The translations under genes and the position numbers were made by a program. Shown piece after piece: positions 19,524-28,837 of a stretch of DNA of 64,000 nt. Numbering within the stretch: the first letter of the stretch is position 1; the number at the start of each line of letters is the position of its first letter. Source of the DNA: Oscillospiraceae bacterium (GTDB taxonomy: Bacteria; Bacillota; Clostridia; Oscillospirales; Oscillospiraceae). The DNA is taken from NCBI GenBank assembly GCA_015067495.1, contig SVMI01000003.1, forward strand, positions 116,971-180,970, read 5' to 3'. Below the pieces are notes generated by a model. The model did no database searches. It was not told the origin of the DNA and worked only from the letters and a program-made list of their open reading frames with translations.

Positions 19524-20885
19524 ATGGCAAAAATCACACTGGAACAGGCGGCACTTTGGTGCGGCGGTACTGTGGATCCCAAATATGCGCAGGTGACCTT
19601 CTACGGGGCGGGCAACGACTCCCGTTCGATTGAGAAAGGTCAGCTGTTTGTCGCACTGCAGGGCGCGCGCGACGGACATGATTATATCCCTATGGCACTC
19701 CAAAACGGCGCAGCAGCGGTACTGTGTACCCATTGCGACGGCGATTTTCCTGCCATCGTGGTGGAAGATACCCGCATCGCACTGGGTCAGATCGCTGCGG
19801 GAGAGCGTCAGCGCATCGGCATGAAGGTGGTTGGCGTTACCGGCTCTGTGGGCAAGTCCACCACGAAGGAAATGATCAGCACCGTGCTTGGCACGACCTT
19901 CCGTGTGAGCAAGACACCCGCCAATCACAACAATGACATCGGCATGCCCATGGCGATCCTTTCGATCCCTGAGGAGGCGGAGATCGCCATTCTCGAGATG
20001 GGTATGAATCACTTCGGCGAAATTTCTTATCTGACCAATATCGCAAAGCCGGATGTGGCTGTCATCACCAACATCGGCACGATGCACATTGAGCATCTTG
20101 GTTCCCGGGAGGGTATTCTCAAAGCAAAGCTTGAGATTCTTGAGGGTCTGGCATCCGACGGAACGATCATCCTCAATGGCGACGATGACCTTCTGTGGAG
20201 CGTCCGTGACCGGGCAGATGTACCTCATCTGTACTTTGGCGCATCCAATGACAAATGTGAGGTCTGCGCCTGCGATGTGAATATGGAGGATGGCACGCTG
20301 TCGTTTAAGGTAACGGCACAGAATACGGTTTTTTCCGTCACGCTGCCCCTTGAGGGTGAGCATTATGTGCTGGATGCGCTGGCAGCGGTCAGCGCGGGTC
20401 TGAAGCTTGGCGTGCAGCCTGAGAAAATTGCGGCGGCACTGGCAGATTTTCAAAATATGGCAGGCCGTCAGGAGATTTTTGAAGCCAAGGGCTATACCAT
20501 CATCAAGGACTGCTACAACGCAGGCCCTGAATCCATGGCGGCAGCGTTGGCGGTGCTGGGTAAGAAAAAGAGCCGCCGCATCGCGGTTCTCGGAGATATG
20601 CTGGAGCTGGGCATGCGTTCCCCCGCGGAGCATTACCGCATCGGCCGCATCGCAGCAGAGCATGCGGATGTCGTTCTTGCTTACGGTCCGAATGGCAGCC
20701 GTGTTGTCAGCGGCGCGGTCACCGGCGGTATGAGCGAAGCGAAGGTACGTGCCTTTGAAGACAGAAAGGCATTGGTTGCAACGTTGAAGCTGATGGCAAA
20801 GCCCGGTGATGTGGTACTTTTCAAGGGCAGTCACGGAATGCACATGGAGCTTGCTTTGGAAGCCTTTTTGAGCGACGAAGCATAA
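19524..20885 (+). CDS. murF: UDP-N-acetylmuramoyl-tripeptide-D-alanyl-D-alanine ligase MurF
   Basis: GVTGSVGKSTTKEMISTVL, NHNNDIGMPMAIL, DCYNAGPESM. Confidence 0.96.
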   Translation: MAKITLEQAALWCGGTVDPKYAQVTFYGAGNDSRSIEKGQLFVALQGARDGHDYIPMALQNGAAAVLCTHCDGDFPAIVVEDTRIALGQIAAGERQRIGMKVVGVTGSVGKSTTKEMISTVLGTTFRVSKTPANHNNDIGMPMAILSIPEEAEIAILEMGMNHFGEISYLTNIAKPDVAVITNIGTMHIEHLGSREGILKAKLEILEGLASDGTIILNGDDDLLWSVRDRADVPHLYFGASNDKCEVCACDVNMEDGTLSFKVTAQNTVFSVTLPLEGEHYVLDALAAVSAGLKLGVQPEKIAAALADFQNMAGRQEIFEAKGYTIIKDCYNAGPESMAAALAVLGKKKSRRIAVLGDMLELGMRSPAEHYRIGRIAAEHADVVLAYGPNGSRVVSGAVTGGMSEAKVRAFEDRKALVATLKLMAKPGDVVLFKGSHGMHMELALEAFLSDEA

Positions 20886-20900
20886 GCGGAGGAGATAGAT

Positions 20901-21875
20901 ATGACAAGAATACTGGTAACGGTTCTGGCAGGCGGCATTTTGTCCGGCTTGATCGGCGTGCTGCTTTTGCCGGTGCTGCGTGCGCTGAAAGCGGGTCAAT
21001 CGATCCGCGAGGTAGGACCCACTTGGCACAACAATAAGGCAGGCACGCCTATGATGGGCGGTCTGTTCTTCATTCTCGGCACGATCCTTTGTCTGATCGG
21101 AAACATCCCGATCATGGTGGATCATACCGTGTTTTATGTGCTGGCACTGGGTCTGTGCTTCGGTCTTGTGGGCTTTCTGGATGATTTTTGCAAGGCAAAG
21201 TACAAGCGCAATCTGGGTCTGACCTCGATCCAAAAGGCACTGTTGCAGATGGCGGTCTCTGCCATCTTTGTCTATCTGCTTTATAAGCAGGATCCCACCC
21301 GCTGCAACATCTACATTCCCTTTGCAAATACTCATTTTTACGTACATCCGCTGCTTTATGTTTTCTTCTCCATGTTTGTCATGATCGGCTGCGACAATGC
21401 GGTCAATATCACAGACGGCGTGGACGGACTGTGCGGCAGCGTGACGCTGCCGGTGATGATCTTCTTCACCGCGGCGGCTTTTATGCTGAAAAAGCTGGAC
21501 CTTGCGATTTTGCCCGCTGCCTTGACCGGCGGTCTGATCGCATACCTGTTTTTCAACTGGCACCCGGCGAAGGTCTTCATGGGTGACACCGGCTCGCTGT
21601 TTTTGGGCGGTATCGTATGCGCCCTGTCCTTTGCTCTGAATATGCCCCTGATCTTGATTTTGGTAGGCTTTGTCTACCTTGTGGAGACATTGTCGGTCAT
21701 TTTGCAGGTGGGCTATTTCAAGGTGACCCATGGCAAACGTATTTTCAAAATGGCACCGATCCATCATCACTTTGAGATGTGCGGCTGGAAGGAAGTAAAG
21801 ATCGTGCTGATCTTTACCGCAGTGTCCGCAGTGATGTGTGTTTTGGCTTGGTTTGGTATTTCAGGACTGTTCTGA
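20901..21875 (+). CDS. mraY: Phospho-N-acetylmuramoyl-pentapeptide-transferase
   Basis: KAGTPMMGGLFFI, NITDGVDGLCG, FMGDTGSLFLGG, APIHHHFE. Confidence 0.97.
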   Translation: MTRILVTVLAGGILSGLIGVLLLPVLRALKAGQSIREVGPTWHNNKAGTPMMGGLFFILGTILCLIGNIPIMVDHTVFYVLALGLCFGLVGFLDDFCKAKYKRNLGLTSIQKALLQMAVSAIFVYLLYKQDPTRCNIYIPFANTHFYVHPLLYVFFSMFVMIGCDNAVNITDGVDGLCGSVTLPVMIFFTAAAFMLKKLDLAILPAALTGGLIAYLFFNWHPAKVFMGDTGSLFLGGIVCALSFALNMPLILILVGFVYLVETLSVILQVGYFKVTHGKRIFKMAPIHHHFEMCGWKEVKIVLIFTAVSAVMCVLAWFGISGLF

Positions 21876-21894
21876 TATCCGAAAGGAGTAGCTT

Positions 21895-23055
21895 ATGGCA
21901 GCAGCAAGACTGCGTGCCAAAGAGGACCGTCGGGATTTTCCCGGCGAAAGGGTGGACAAGACATTTTTGATACTGACGCTGTTGCTGCTGGCGATCGGAT
22001 TGATCATGCTGTGGTCAGCCAGCGCGGCGCAGAGTATGTATGACACCGGCTATCAGATTTCTACAAAATACCTGCAAAAGCAGGCGGTTTGCGCGGTTTT
22101 GGGACTTGGCTGTATGTATTTGTTCAGCCGCATCCCTGCATCCTTCTGGCTGAAAGCCGCATGGCCCCTATACGGCATCAGCATTGGGATGCTGCTGCTC
22201 GTGTTGGTGGCGGGAGAGTCGGTCAACGGCGCAAGACGCTGGATCAACATCGCAGGACTCCAGTTTCAGCCGTCCGAAATCGCAAAATTTACAATGATCG
22301 TGCTGTTTGCAAAGCTGACGAAAGCCTTCGGCACGGAAACGCACAAATTCCGCTACGGTGTTCTTGGCTTTGGCGCGGCACTGCTGGGGATCTTGATCCC
22401 GCTGGCACTGGAGAAGCACTTGTCTGCCATTTTGTTGATGGGCATGGTGGCAGTGGTCATCATGTTCGTAGCGGGAACCAGCGGCAAATGGCTGCTGGCA
22501 GGTGCCGGTGCGGCAGTAGCCTTTGTTGTGGTCTATGTGTCTTTCATGGGCTATGCCGGTGATCGCATCACGGCGTGGCTGCACCCGGAGAATGACCCCT
22601 CCGATACCGGCTATCAGATATTGCAGTCCCTCTATGCCATCGGCTCAGGCGGACTGTTCGGCTTGGGTTTCGGAAAGAGCAGGCAGAAATATCTCTATTT
22701 GCCCTTTCAGTATAATGACTACATCTTCGCGATCGTTTGTGAGGAGTTGGGTCTGATCGGTGCGCTTTTGATCATGGTGCTGTTTGCTGCGCTGATCCTG
22801 CGTGGCTTTTGGATCGCTCTGCGGGCATCGGATCGATTTTCCACGATCCTCGCGACGGGACTGGTGGCTTTGATCGCGGTGCAGACGGTGTTAAATCTTG
22901 GCGTCGTGACAAACCTGCTGCCATCTACAGGAATTGCCCTGCCGTTTTTCTCCTACGGCGGCACGGCATTGGCGGTAAACTTGGGAGAAATGGGAATCAT
23001 TTTGAGCATTTCCCGCCAGCGAAATCAGACAAAGAATCAGGAGGCACTGTTATGA
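21895..23055 (+). CDS. ftsW: FtsW/RodA/SpoVE family SEDS glycosyltransferase
   Basis: Polytopic; GARRWINIAGLQFQPSEIAKFTMI, NLLPSTGIALPFFSYGGTALAVNLGEMGIIL. Confidence 0.95.
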   Translation: MAAARLRAKEDRRDFPGERVDKTFLILTLLLLAIGLIMLWSASAAQSMYDTGYQISTKYLQKQAVCAVLGLGCMYLFSRIPASFWLKAAWPLYGISIGMLLLVLVAGESVNGARRWINIAGLQFQPSEIAKFTMIVLFAKLTKAFGTETHKFRYGVLGFGAALLGILIPLALEKHLSAILLMGMVAVVIMFVAGTSGKWLLAGAGAAVAFVVVYVSFMGYAGDRITAWLHPENDPSDTGYQILQSLYAIGSGGLFGLGFGKSRQKYLYLPFQYNDYIFAIVCEELGLIGALLIMVLFAALILRGFWIALRASDRFSTILATGLVALIAVQTVLNLGVVTNLLPSTGIALPFFSYGGTALAVNLGEMGIILSISRQRNQTKNQEALL

Positions 23056-24176
23056 ATGTGATCTTTACCTGCGGCGGCACGGGCGGACATATCAACCCCG
23101 CCATCGCAGTTGCCAATATGATGAAAAAGCGACATCCCGACTGCAACATCCTCTTCATCGGCGCAAAGGGACATATGGAGGAGGAGCTTGTTCCCAAAGC
23201 GGGCTACCGACTGGAGACCCTTCCCGGCTCCGGCATGAGCCGCGGCAAGAGTTTCGCGGCACTGAAGAAAAACGTCAAGGCGATCAAATGCGTGCTGGAT
23301 GCAGTTTCTCAATGCAAGCGGATCATCCGGGAATTTAAGCCGGATGTGATCATCGGCACAGGCGGCTATGCCAGCTTTCCGGCTCTTTATGCCGGCAGCC
23401 AGCTGAAGGTTCCCGTCTGTGTCCATGAGGCAAATGCCGTGCCGGGTCTGACCACCAAGCTGGCGGCAAAGTTAGCCGATCGGGTGCTGGTCTGTTTTGA
23501 GGAGAGCAAAAAGTTTTATAAAAATCCCGAAAAGATCGAAGTGGTCGGCATGCCGATCCGTGATGAATTTTGGACGACTGACCGTGAAAAAGCCCGTCGG
23601 GAACTGGGAATAGGGGAGAAACCGCTTCTGGTCTCCACTTTCGGCAGTCAGGGCGCGAAGGCGATGAATGAAATGGTGGCGGAGCTTTTTGCCATTGAGC
23701 AGAAAAATGGTTTTCCGTTCCACCACATCCATGCAGTCGGCAGCTTCGGCTGGAAGTGGATGCCTGACCTTGTGAAGGAAAAAGGTGTGGAGCTCGACAC
23801 CTGTGACAGCATCGAGATGCGTGAGTACATCTACAATATGCCGACGGTGCTGGCAGCAGCCGATATTGTGATCGGTCGTGCCGGCTCCGGCACGTGCAAT
23901 GAGATCGCCGCGACGGGTACACCCTGCATTCTGATCCCGTCGCCCAATGTGACCAACAACCATCAGGAAAAGAACGCCCGCGTTCTTTCCGACAACGGCG
24001 GTGCGGTTCTGATTCTTGAAAAGGATTGCACCCCGCAGATGCTCTACGAGCAGATCACCCGTCTGCTTGCGGATCAGGATCAACAGCGGACGATGCGCAT
24101 CGCCCTGCAAAAGCTGGCTGTCCTTGACTCCACAGATCGGATCTGCAATGTTCTGGAGCATCTGGCAGCGAAATAA
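23052..24176 (+). CDS. murG: UDP-N-acetylglucosamine-N-acetylmuramyl-(pentapeptide) pyrophosphoryl-undecaprenol GlcNAc transferase
   Basis: MNVIFTCGGTGGHINPAIAVA; GRAGSGTCNEIAATGTPCILIPSP; ATGA overlap with ftsW. Confidence 0.96.
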   Translation: MNVIFTCGGTGGHINPAIAVANMMKKRHPDCNILFIGAKGHMEEELVPKAGYRLETLPGSGMSRGKSFAALKKNVKAIKCVLDAVSQCKRIIREFKPDVIIGTGGYASFPALYAGSQLKVPVCVHEANAVPGLTTKLAAKLADRVLVCFEESKKFYKNPEKIEVVGMPIRDEFWTTDREKARRELGIGEKPLLVSTFGSQGAKAMNEMVAELFAIEQKNGFPFHHIHAVGSFGWKWMPDLVKEKGVELDTCDSIEMREYIYNMPTVLAAADIVIGRAGSGTCNEIAATGTPCILIPSPNVTNNHQEKNARVLSDNGGAVLILEKDCTPQMLYEQITRLLADQDQQRTMRIALQKLAVLDSTDRICNVLEHLAAK

Positions 24177-24203
24177 AGACAGTAATTCCCGGAGGAACCG
24201 AAT

Positions 24204-25130
24204 ATGGATACAAAAGAAAAGACGAGGCGAACACCTTCGCCCAACCGTCCGCCGGCAAATCGCCGTGTTGCAGCTGCATCGGAAAAGAAGCCGGCACAGC
24301 CGCAAAAAACACCGCAGGACGTGGTGTATCTTCCGCCCAAGCCGTTGGCTCGCGGAAAGCTTCTGCTGCGACTTGCAACCGTTGCCGCGATTGTCATTGC
24401 GATCGTATTGGCGATGTCTGTGTTTTTTAAGGTGGAGTATATTGAGGTCTCCGGCGTCAATCAGTACACTCCGTGGGATATCTCTGAGGCATCCGGCATT
24501 CGGGAAGGCGACCATCTGATGTCCTTCGGCATTGCCGGCGCGGCAGCGAAGATCATGGAGCTGCCCTATGTCAAGGACGTACGCATCGCCATCAAACTGC
24601 CCAATAGGGTTTTGATCGAAGTGACAGAGGTGGAGGTGACCTATGCCGTCAAGGCGCAGGATGATGCGTGGTGGCTGCTCAGTTCCAAGGGACAGATCGT
24701 CGAGAAGGCAGAAGAAGGGGAGCAGGAGCAGCATACGAAGATTTTGGGTGTGCATGTTTTGAACCCGGTGGCCGGTCAAAGTGCCGTAGCGCAGGAGACA
24801 CATGAGCAGTCCACGATGCCCGACGGAACAACAGTCCCGCCTGTGGTGACCTCGGCACAGCAGCTTTCTGTTGCGCTGGATATTACGGAGTATCTGGAAA
24901 ACAACGGCATCATTGGCGATGCCCAAAGCATCGATGTCAACGATCTGGGGGATATTCAGATCTGGTATGGATCTCAGTATCAGGTCAAGCTGGGCGATAC
25001 CAGCCAGCTGTCTTACAAGATCAGCTTCATGAAGCAAGCGATCGAGCAGCGTGAAACCTATGACAGCGGTGTCATGGAAATCAAAGTTGTTGACGGCGAT
25101 CTGAAGCTTTACTACACTTCTTTCCAGTAA
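24204..25130 (+). CDS. ftsQ: FtsQ/DivIB-type cell division protein with POTRA domain
   Basis: Basic N-term, single TM, VEYIEVSGVNQYTPWDISEASGI POTRA start; between murG and ftsZ. Confidence 0.88.
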   Translation: MDTKEKTRRTPSPNRPPANRRVAAASEKKPAQPQKTPQDVVYLPPKPLARGKLLLRLATVAAIVIAIVLAMSVFFKVEYIEVSGVNQYTPWDISEASGIREGDHLMSFGIAGAAAKIMELPYVKDVRIAIKLPNRVLIEVTEVEVTYAVKAQDDAWWLLSSKGQIVEKAEEGEQEQHTKILGVHVLNPVAGQSAVAQETHEQSTMPDGTTVPPVVTSAQQLSVALDITEYLENNGIIGDAQSIDVNDLGDIQIWYGSQYQVKLGDTSQLSYKISFMKQAIEQRETYDSGVMEIKVVDGDLKLYYTSFQ

Positions 25131-25176
25131 AACCAAAATTTTTTCTAAAAAAGTTGCGAAAAAACCAAAAAGGATA

Positions 25177-25205
25177 TTGACCAAACAGAATTTTCACGAT
25201 AGAAT
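25177..25205 (+). promoter_or_regulatory. ftsZ-proximal promoter
   Basis: TTGACC - 17 bp - TAGAAT. Confidence 0.7.
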
Positions 25206-25280
25206 ATAGGAGTACATTTGTAATTTGTAGCAGTATGGGCATATTCCAGACTGCAAAACGATACATAGGAGGAAGAGCAT

Positions 25281-26342
25281 ATGTCTGATATGTTTCAAGA
25301 TCGCGTAGTAAAAATTAAGGTAATTGGCGTCGGCGGTGCCGGTAACAACGTTATCAACCGTATGATCGAAGCCGGTGTCCAGGATGTTGACTTTGTTATT
25401 CTGAATACCGATAAGCAGGATCTGAACAAGTCCAGCTGCAGAAACAAGGTGCAGATCGGTGAGAAGCTCACCGGCGGTCTGGGTGCAGGTGCAAAGCCCG
25501 AGATCGGCAAGAAGTCCGCAGAGGAGAGCCGTGCAGCCATTGCCAAGATTCTGGAAGGTGCGGACATGGTGTTCATTACTGCTGGTATGGGCGGCGGTAC
25601 CGGTACCGGTGCAGCTCCCATCGTTGCTGATCTGGCACACGAGGCAGGCATTCTGACCGTTGGTGTCGTCACCAAGCCCTTCAAGTTCGAGGGTGCAAAC
25701 CGCATGCGTCAGGCGGAAGAAGGCATTGCTGAACTGGCAGAAAAGGTTGACTCCCTGATCGTGATCCCCAACGATCGTCTGAAGTATGTTACCGATCAGA
25801 AGATCACCTTCGCCAACGCATTCGGCATCGCTGACGATGTGCTGAAGCAGGCTGTGACCTCCATCTCCGAGCTGGTTGGTTCTTCCACCCGCGTCATCAT
25901 CAACCTGGACTTCGCTGACGTTTCCGCTGTCATGAAGGATGCGGGTCGCGCACACATGGGTGTCGGCGTCGCTTCCGGCCGCGAGAAGGCTGAGCAGGCT
26001 GCTCTGGCTGCCATCAACAGCCCCCTGCTGGAGACCTCCATCAACGGCGCTACCGGCGTTCTGGTCAACGTGACCGGCTCTGCTGAGCTGACTCTGGATG
26101 ACGTTGAGACCGCTGCCGGCATCGTTCAGGAGAACGCAAACCCCGATGCAAACATCATCTTCGGCGCTACCTGCTCCGATGAGTATGAAGATGAGATGCG
26201 CGTTACCGTTATCGCTACCGGCTTTGAGCAGAAGAAGGACGCAGCACAGTCCAAGGGTGAAGCTGGCGAGGCTGGCGGTGCAGCTGCAAAGTCTGCTGAT
26301 GTCAGCGATATTGACGATATCTTCGATATCTTCAAGCGCTGA
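25281..26342 (+). CDS. ftsZ: Cell division protein FtsZ
   Basis: GVGGAGNNVINRMIEAG, GMGGGTGTGAAPIVA tubulin signature. Confidence 0.98.
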   Translation: MSDMFQDRVVKIKVIGVGGAGNNVINRMIEAGVQDVDFVILNTDKQDLNKSSCRNKVQIGEKLTGGLGAGAKPEIGKKSAEESRAAIAKILEGADMVFITAGMGGGTGTGAAPIVADLAHEAGILTVGVVTKPFKFEGANRMRQAEEGIAELAEKVDSLIVIPNDRLKYVTDQKITFANAFGIADDVLKQAVTSISELVGSSTRVIINLDFADVSAVMKDAGRAHMGVGVASGREKAEQAALAAINSPLLETSINGATGVLVNVTGSAELTLDDVETAAGIVQENANPDANIIFGATCSDEYEDEMRVTVIATGFEQKKDAAQSKGEAGEAGGAAAKSADVSDIDDIFDIFKR

Positions 26343-26356
26343 GAAACTGACTTGAT

Positions 26357-26387
26357 ACATCCCGGGCTGTTGCCCGGGATGTTTTTT
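26357..26387 (+). terminator. Rho-independent terminator of ftsZ
   Basis: acatcccgggc-tgtt-gcccgggatgttttt. Confidence 0.9.
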
Positions 26388-26397
26388 AGGAGGACAC

Positions 26398-27147
26398 ATG
26401 GACGCATACAAAGCATTGGCGGCAAGCTATGACCGCCTGACCAATGATGTGGACTATCAGGCAGTTGTTGACTTTTATATGCAGATCCTGCAGCGGGAAG
26501 GACTGAAACCCCGCACGGCAGTGGATCTGGCATGCGGAACGGGTTCTGTGGGTATCCTGTTGGCAAAGCGGGGACTGCAGGTGACCTGCGTCGATCTGTC
26601 AGAGGACATGCTGACTGTCGCCAGTGAAAAAGCGCAGTCTCTTTTCAATCCGCCTGTGTTTGTCTGCCAGCCGCTGCAGGCACTGCGTCTGCCCAGAGGA
26701 GTCGATCTGGCGGTATGTGCGCTGGATAGTCTTGATTATATTACAGACCCTGCAGACTGCGCTGAGGCGATCAGACGGGTCTATAAGGTGCTGAATCCGG
26801 GCGGTGTCTTCATCTTTGATGTAAATACGCCGGAGAAACTCCGGGCGATGGACGGTCAGGTCTTTCTCGACGAGGACGACGACGTCTATTGCGTCTGGCG
26901 AGGCGAATTTGATGAGCAAACCAATATCTGCTCCTACGGAATGGACTTGTTCCAGCGGGTCGGCAATGGTTGGCAGCGCTCTTTCGAGGAACACTGCGAA
27001 TATGCTTACACGCAAGAGCAACTGCTGCAATATCTTTGTGAAGCGGGCTTCTCTCACATTGAGGTCTATGGTGACCGCAGATTTGAAGCGCCCGCCGAGG
27101 GCGAGCAGCGCATCTACTTCAAGGCAAGAAAGGGAAAACGCAAATGA
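26398..27147 (+). CDS. Class I SAM-dependent methyltransferase
   Basis: AVDLACGTGSVGILLAKRGLQVTCVDLSEDML. Confidence 0.88.
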   Translation: MDAYKALAASYDRLTNDVDYQAVVDFYMQILQREGLKPRTAVDLACGTGSVGILLAKRGLQVTCVDLSEDMLTVASEKAQSLFNPPVFVCQPLQALRLPRGVDLAVCALDSLDYITDPADCAEAIRRVYKVLNPGGVFIFDVNTPEKLRAMDGQVFLDEDDDVYCVWRGEFDEQTNICSYGMDLFQRVGNGWQRSFEEHCEYAYTQEQLLQYLCEAGFSHIEVYGDRRFEAPAEGEQRIYFKARKGKRK

Positions 27148-28022
27148 ACGATTACTTGGTACGCGGAATGACCATGGATGGCTTTGTGAAGGTCGTGGCG
27201 ATCCGCTCTACGAATTTAGTGCGCAGAGGCGCTGAGATACAGAAGACCACTCCCAACGCCACAGCGGCATTTGGGCGGTCTCTGACGGCAGCTTCCATGA
27301 TGGGCAATATGCAGAAGGTGGACAATGGCTCTATGACGCTGCAGATCCGGGGCGGCGGACCTATCGGCACGATCACGGTGGTGTCCGATCCCGAGGGCAA
27401 CGTCCGTGGCTGTGTGACTGAGCCGAATGTGCCGCTGGTGGAGAAATTCCCCGGCAAGCTGGACGTGGGCGCAACGGTCGGTACGGACGGCGCGCTGACG
27501 GTCATCCGTGACCTGCAGATGAAAGAGCCTTATATCGGTCAGGTGCCACTGGTTTCCGGCGAGATCGGCGACGATGTGACCGCCTATTTTGCCCAGAGTG
27601 AACAGACACCCACAGCCTGCGCCCTTGGTGTGCTGGTGGATACGGATTGTTCGGTGAAGGTTGCCGGCGGCTATCTGGTGCAGCTGCTGCCGGGTGCGCC
27701 GGATGAGGTGATCGATGCCGTCGAAAAGGGCATTCAGAGAGCCGGCGCAGTGACCAAGATGCTGGAAGCGGGTCTGACTCCTGAGGAGATCCTCGGTCAG
27801 GTATGCGGTGATCTGGGCGTTGTGTTCATGGAGACTACCGAGGTTTCCTATCGCTGCTACTGCTCCCGCGAGCGTGTGACGTCTGCCTTGATCAGCCTTG
27901 GCAGGGAAGAGCTGACGCAGATCGCGCAGGAGGGAAAGGCATTTCCCGTCGAATGTCAGTTCTGCGATACGGTCTATGAATTTACCCCGGAAGAGGTTCA
28001 GCGGCTGCTGAAAAAAATCTGA
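27144..28022 (+). CDS. hslO: Hsp33 family redox chaperone
   Basis: GSMTLQIRGGGPIGTITVVSD; CYCSRERV...VECQFCDTVYEF (CxC...CxxC). Confidence 0.95.
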   Translation: MNDYLVRGMTMDGFVKVVAIRSTNLVRRGAEIQKTTPNATAAFGRSLTAASMMGNMQKVDNGSMTLQIRGGGPIGTITVVSDPEGNVRGCVTEPNVPLVEKFPGKLDVGATVGTDGALTVIRDLQMKEPYIGQVPLVSGEIGDDVTAYFAQSEQTPTACALGVLVDTDCSVKVAGGYLVQLLPGAPDEVIDAVEKGIQRAGAVTKMLEAGLTPEEILGQVCGDLGVVFMETTEVSYRCYCSRERVTSALISLGREELTQIAQEGKAFPVECQFCDTVYEFTPEEVQRLLKKI

Positions 28023-28097
28023 TCTGAATGGCAAAATGGTGGTTCCTGAGGGCTTTTCATCCCCTGAAAATTTGTTAAAAATTTGCAGGAAAAAAGC

Positions 28098-28126
28098 TTG
28101 ACAAATGCGCCCATTCTGTGTATAAT
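28098..28126 (+). promoter_or_regulatory. Consensus promoter of tRNA cluster
   Basis: TTGACA - 17 bp - TATAAT. Confidence 0.9.
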
Positions 28127-28166
28127 AGTCAACGTCGCTGAGGTGAGAGCTCTGCCGACAAGGTAT

Positions 28167-28242
28167 GGGAGCATAGCTCAGCTGGGAGAGCATCTGCCTT
28201 ACAAGCAGGAGGTCACAGGTTCGAGCCCTGTTGTTCCCACCA
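28167..28242 (+). tRNA. tRNA-Val(TAC)
   Basis: Cloverleaf by eye; anticodon loop cttacaa; CCA encoded. Confidence 0.95.
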
Positions 28243-28249
28243 TTTATAT

Positions 28250-28326
28250 GGCCCGGTGGTGCAGTCGGTTAGCACGCCAGCCTGTCACGCTGGAGGTCGA
28301 CGGTTCGAGTCCGTTCCGGGTCGCCA
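28250..28326 (+). tRNA. tRNA-Asp(GTC)
   Basis: Cloverleaf; anticodon GTC (gccagcctGTCacgctgg); CCA encoded. Confidence 0.95.
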
Positions 28327-28377
28327 TTTATCAATAATGCATCTTGGTGCATGGGGGAGGAAATATTCTCCTCATAT

Positions 28378-28453
28378 GCCTCTGTAGCTCAGTCGGTAGA
28401 GCAGTGGACTGAAAATCCACGTGTCGTTGGTTCGATTCCGACCGGAGGCACCA
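28378..28453 (+). tRNA. tRNA-Phe(GAA)
   Basis: Cloverleaf; gtggactGAAaatccac; CCA encoded. Confidence 0.95.
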
Positions 28454-28476
28454 TGGTTCCCTTTGGGAACCAAGAT

Positions 28477-28552
28477 GCGGGTGTAGCTCATCCGGTAGAG
28501 CGCCACCTTGCCAAGGTGGAGGTAGCGAGTTCGAGCCTCGTCACCCGCTCCA
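28477..28552 (+). tRNA. tRNA-Gly(GCC)
   Basis: Cloverleaf; ccaccttGCCaaggtgg; CCA encoded. Confidence 0.95.
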
Positions 28553-28587
28553 AAAATTAGGAACGCGTTGCGTTCCTAATTTCATAT

Positions 28588-28662
28588 GGTACCGTAGCCA
28601 AGTGGTAAGGCCCCGGTCTGCAAAACCGTTATTCGCCAGTTCAAATCTGGCCGGTACCTCCA
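28588..28662 (+). tRNA. tRNA-Cys(GCA)
   Basis: Cloverleaf; cggtctGCAaaaccg; CCA encoded. Confidence 0.94.
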
Positions 28663-28700
28663 AAACAAAACGCACACCATAAGGTGTGCGTTTTGTTTTG
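28661..28700 (+). terminator. Terminator-like hairpin directly after tRNA-Cys
   Basis: aaaacaaaacgcacacc-ataa-ggtgtgcgttttgtttt. Confidence 0.85.
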
Positions 28701-28717
28701 GAGAAAAACAGGACGGA

Positions 28718-28834
28718 CAGATTTGAAGATCTGAATGCAACAGTCCGGGGGACTGTTGCCGCCGACGGCTGGACGGAGGCGAACCTTAATTTTTGCCTTC
28801 GGCAAAAATGCAAACAAATCTGGCCGGTACCTCC
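28718..28834 (+). repeat. tRNA-tail-associated structured repeat, copy A (inverted T-arm segment + about 80-bp core + duplicated tRNA-Cys 3' end)
   Basis: Core 28733-28814 nearly identical to minus-strand cores at 63562-63640 and 63730-63808; 20-bp caaatctggccggtacctcc repeated at 28642-28661 and 28815-28834. Confidence 0.9.
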
Positions 28835-28837
28835 GTG

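Noticed and set aside
19452-21770. 772-aa minus-strand ORF
   Set aside because: Shadow of murF/mraY
23472-25184. 570-aa minus-strand ORF
   Set aside because: Shadow of murG/ftsQ
28642-28834. Prophage or integrative element at tRNA-Cys
   Set aside because: A 20-bp tRNA-tail direct repeat is present but encloses only about 173 bp with no integrase
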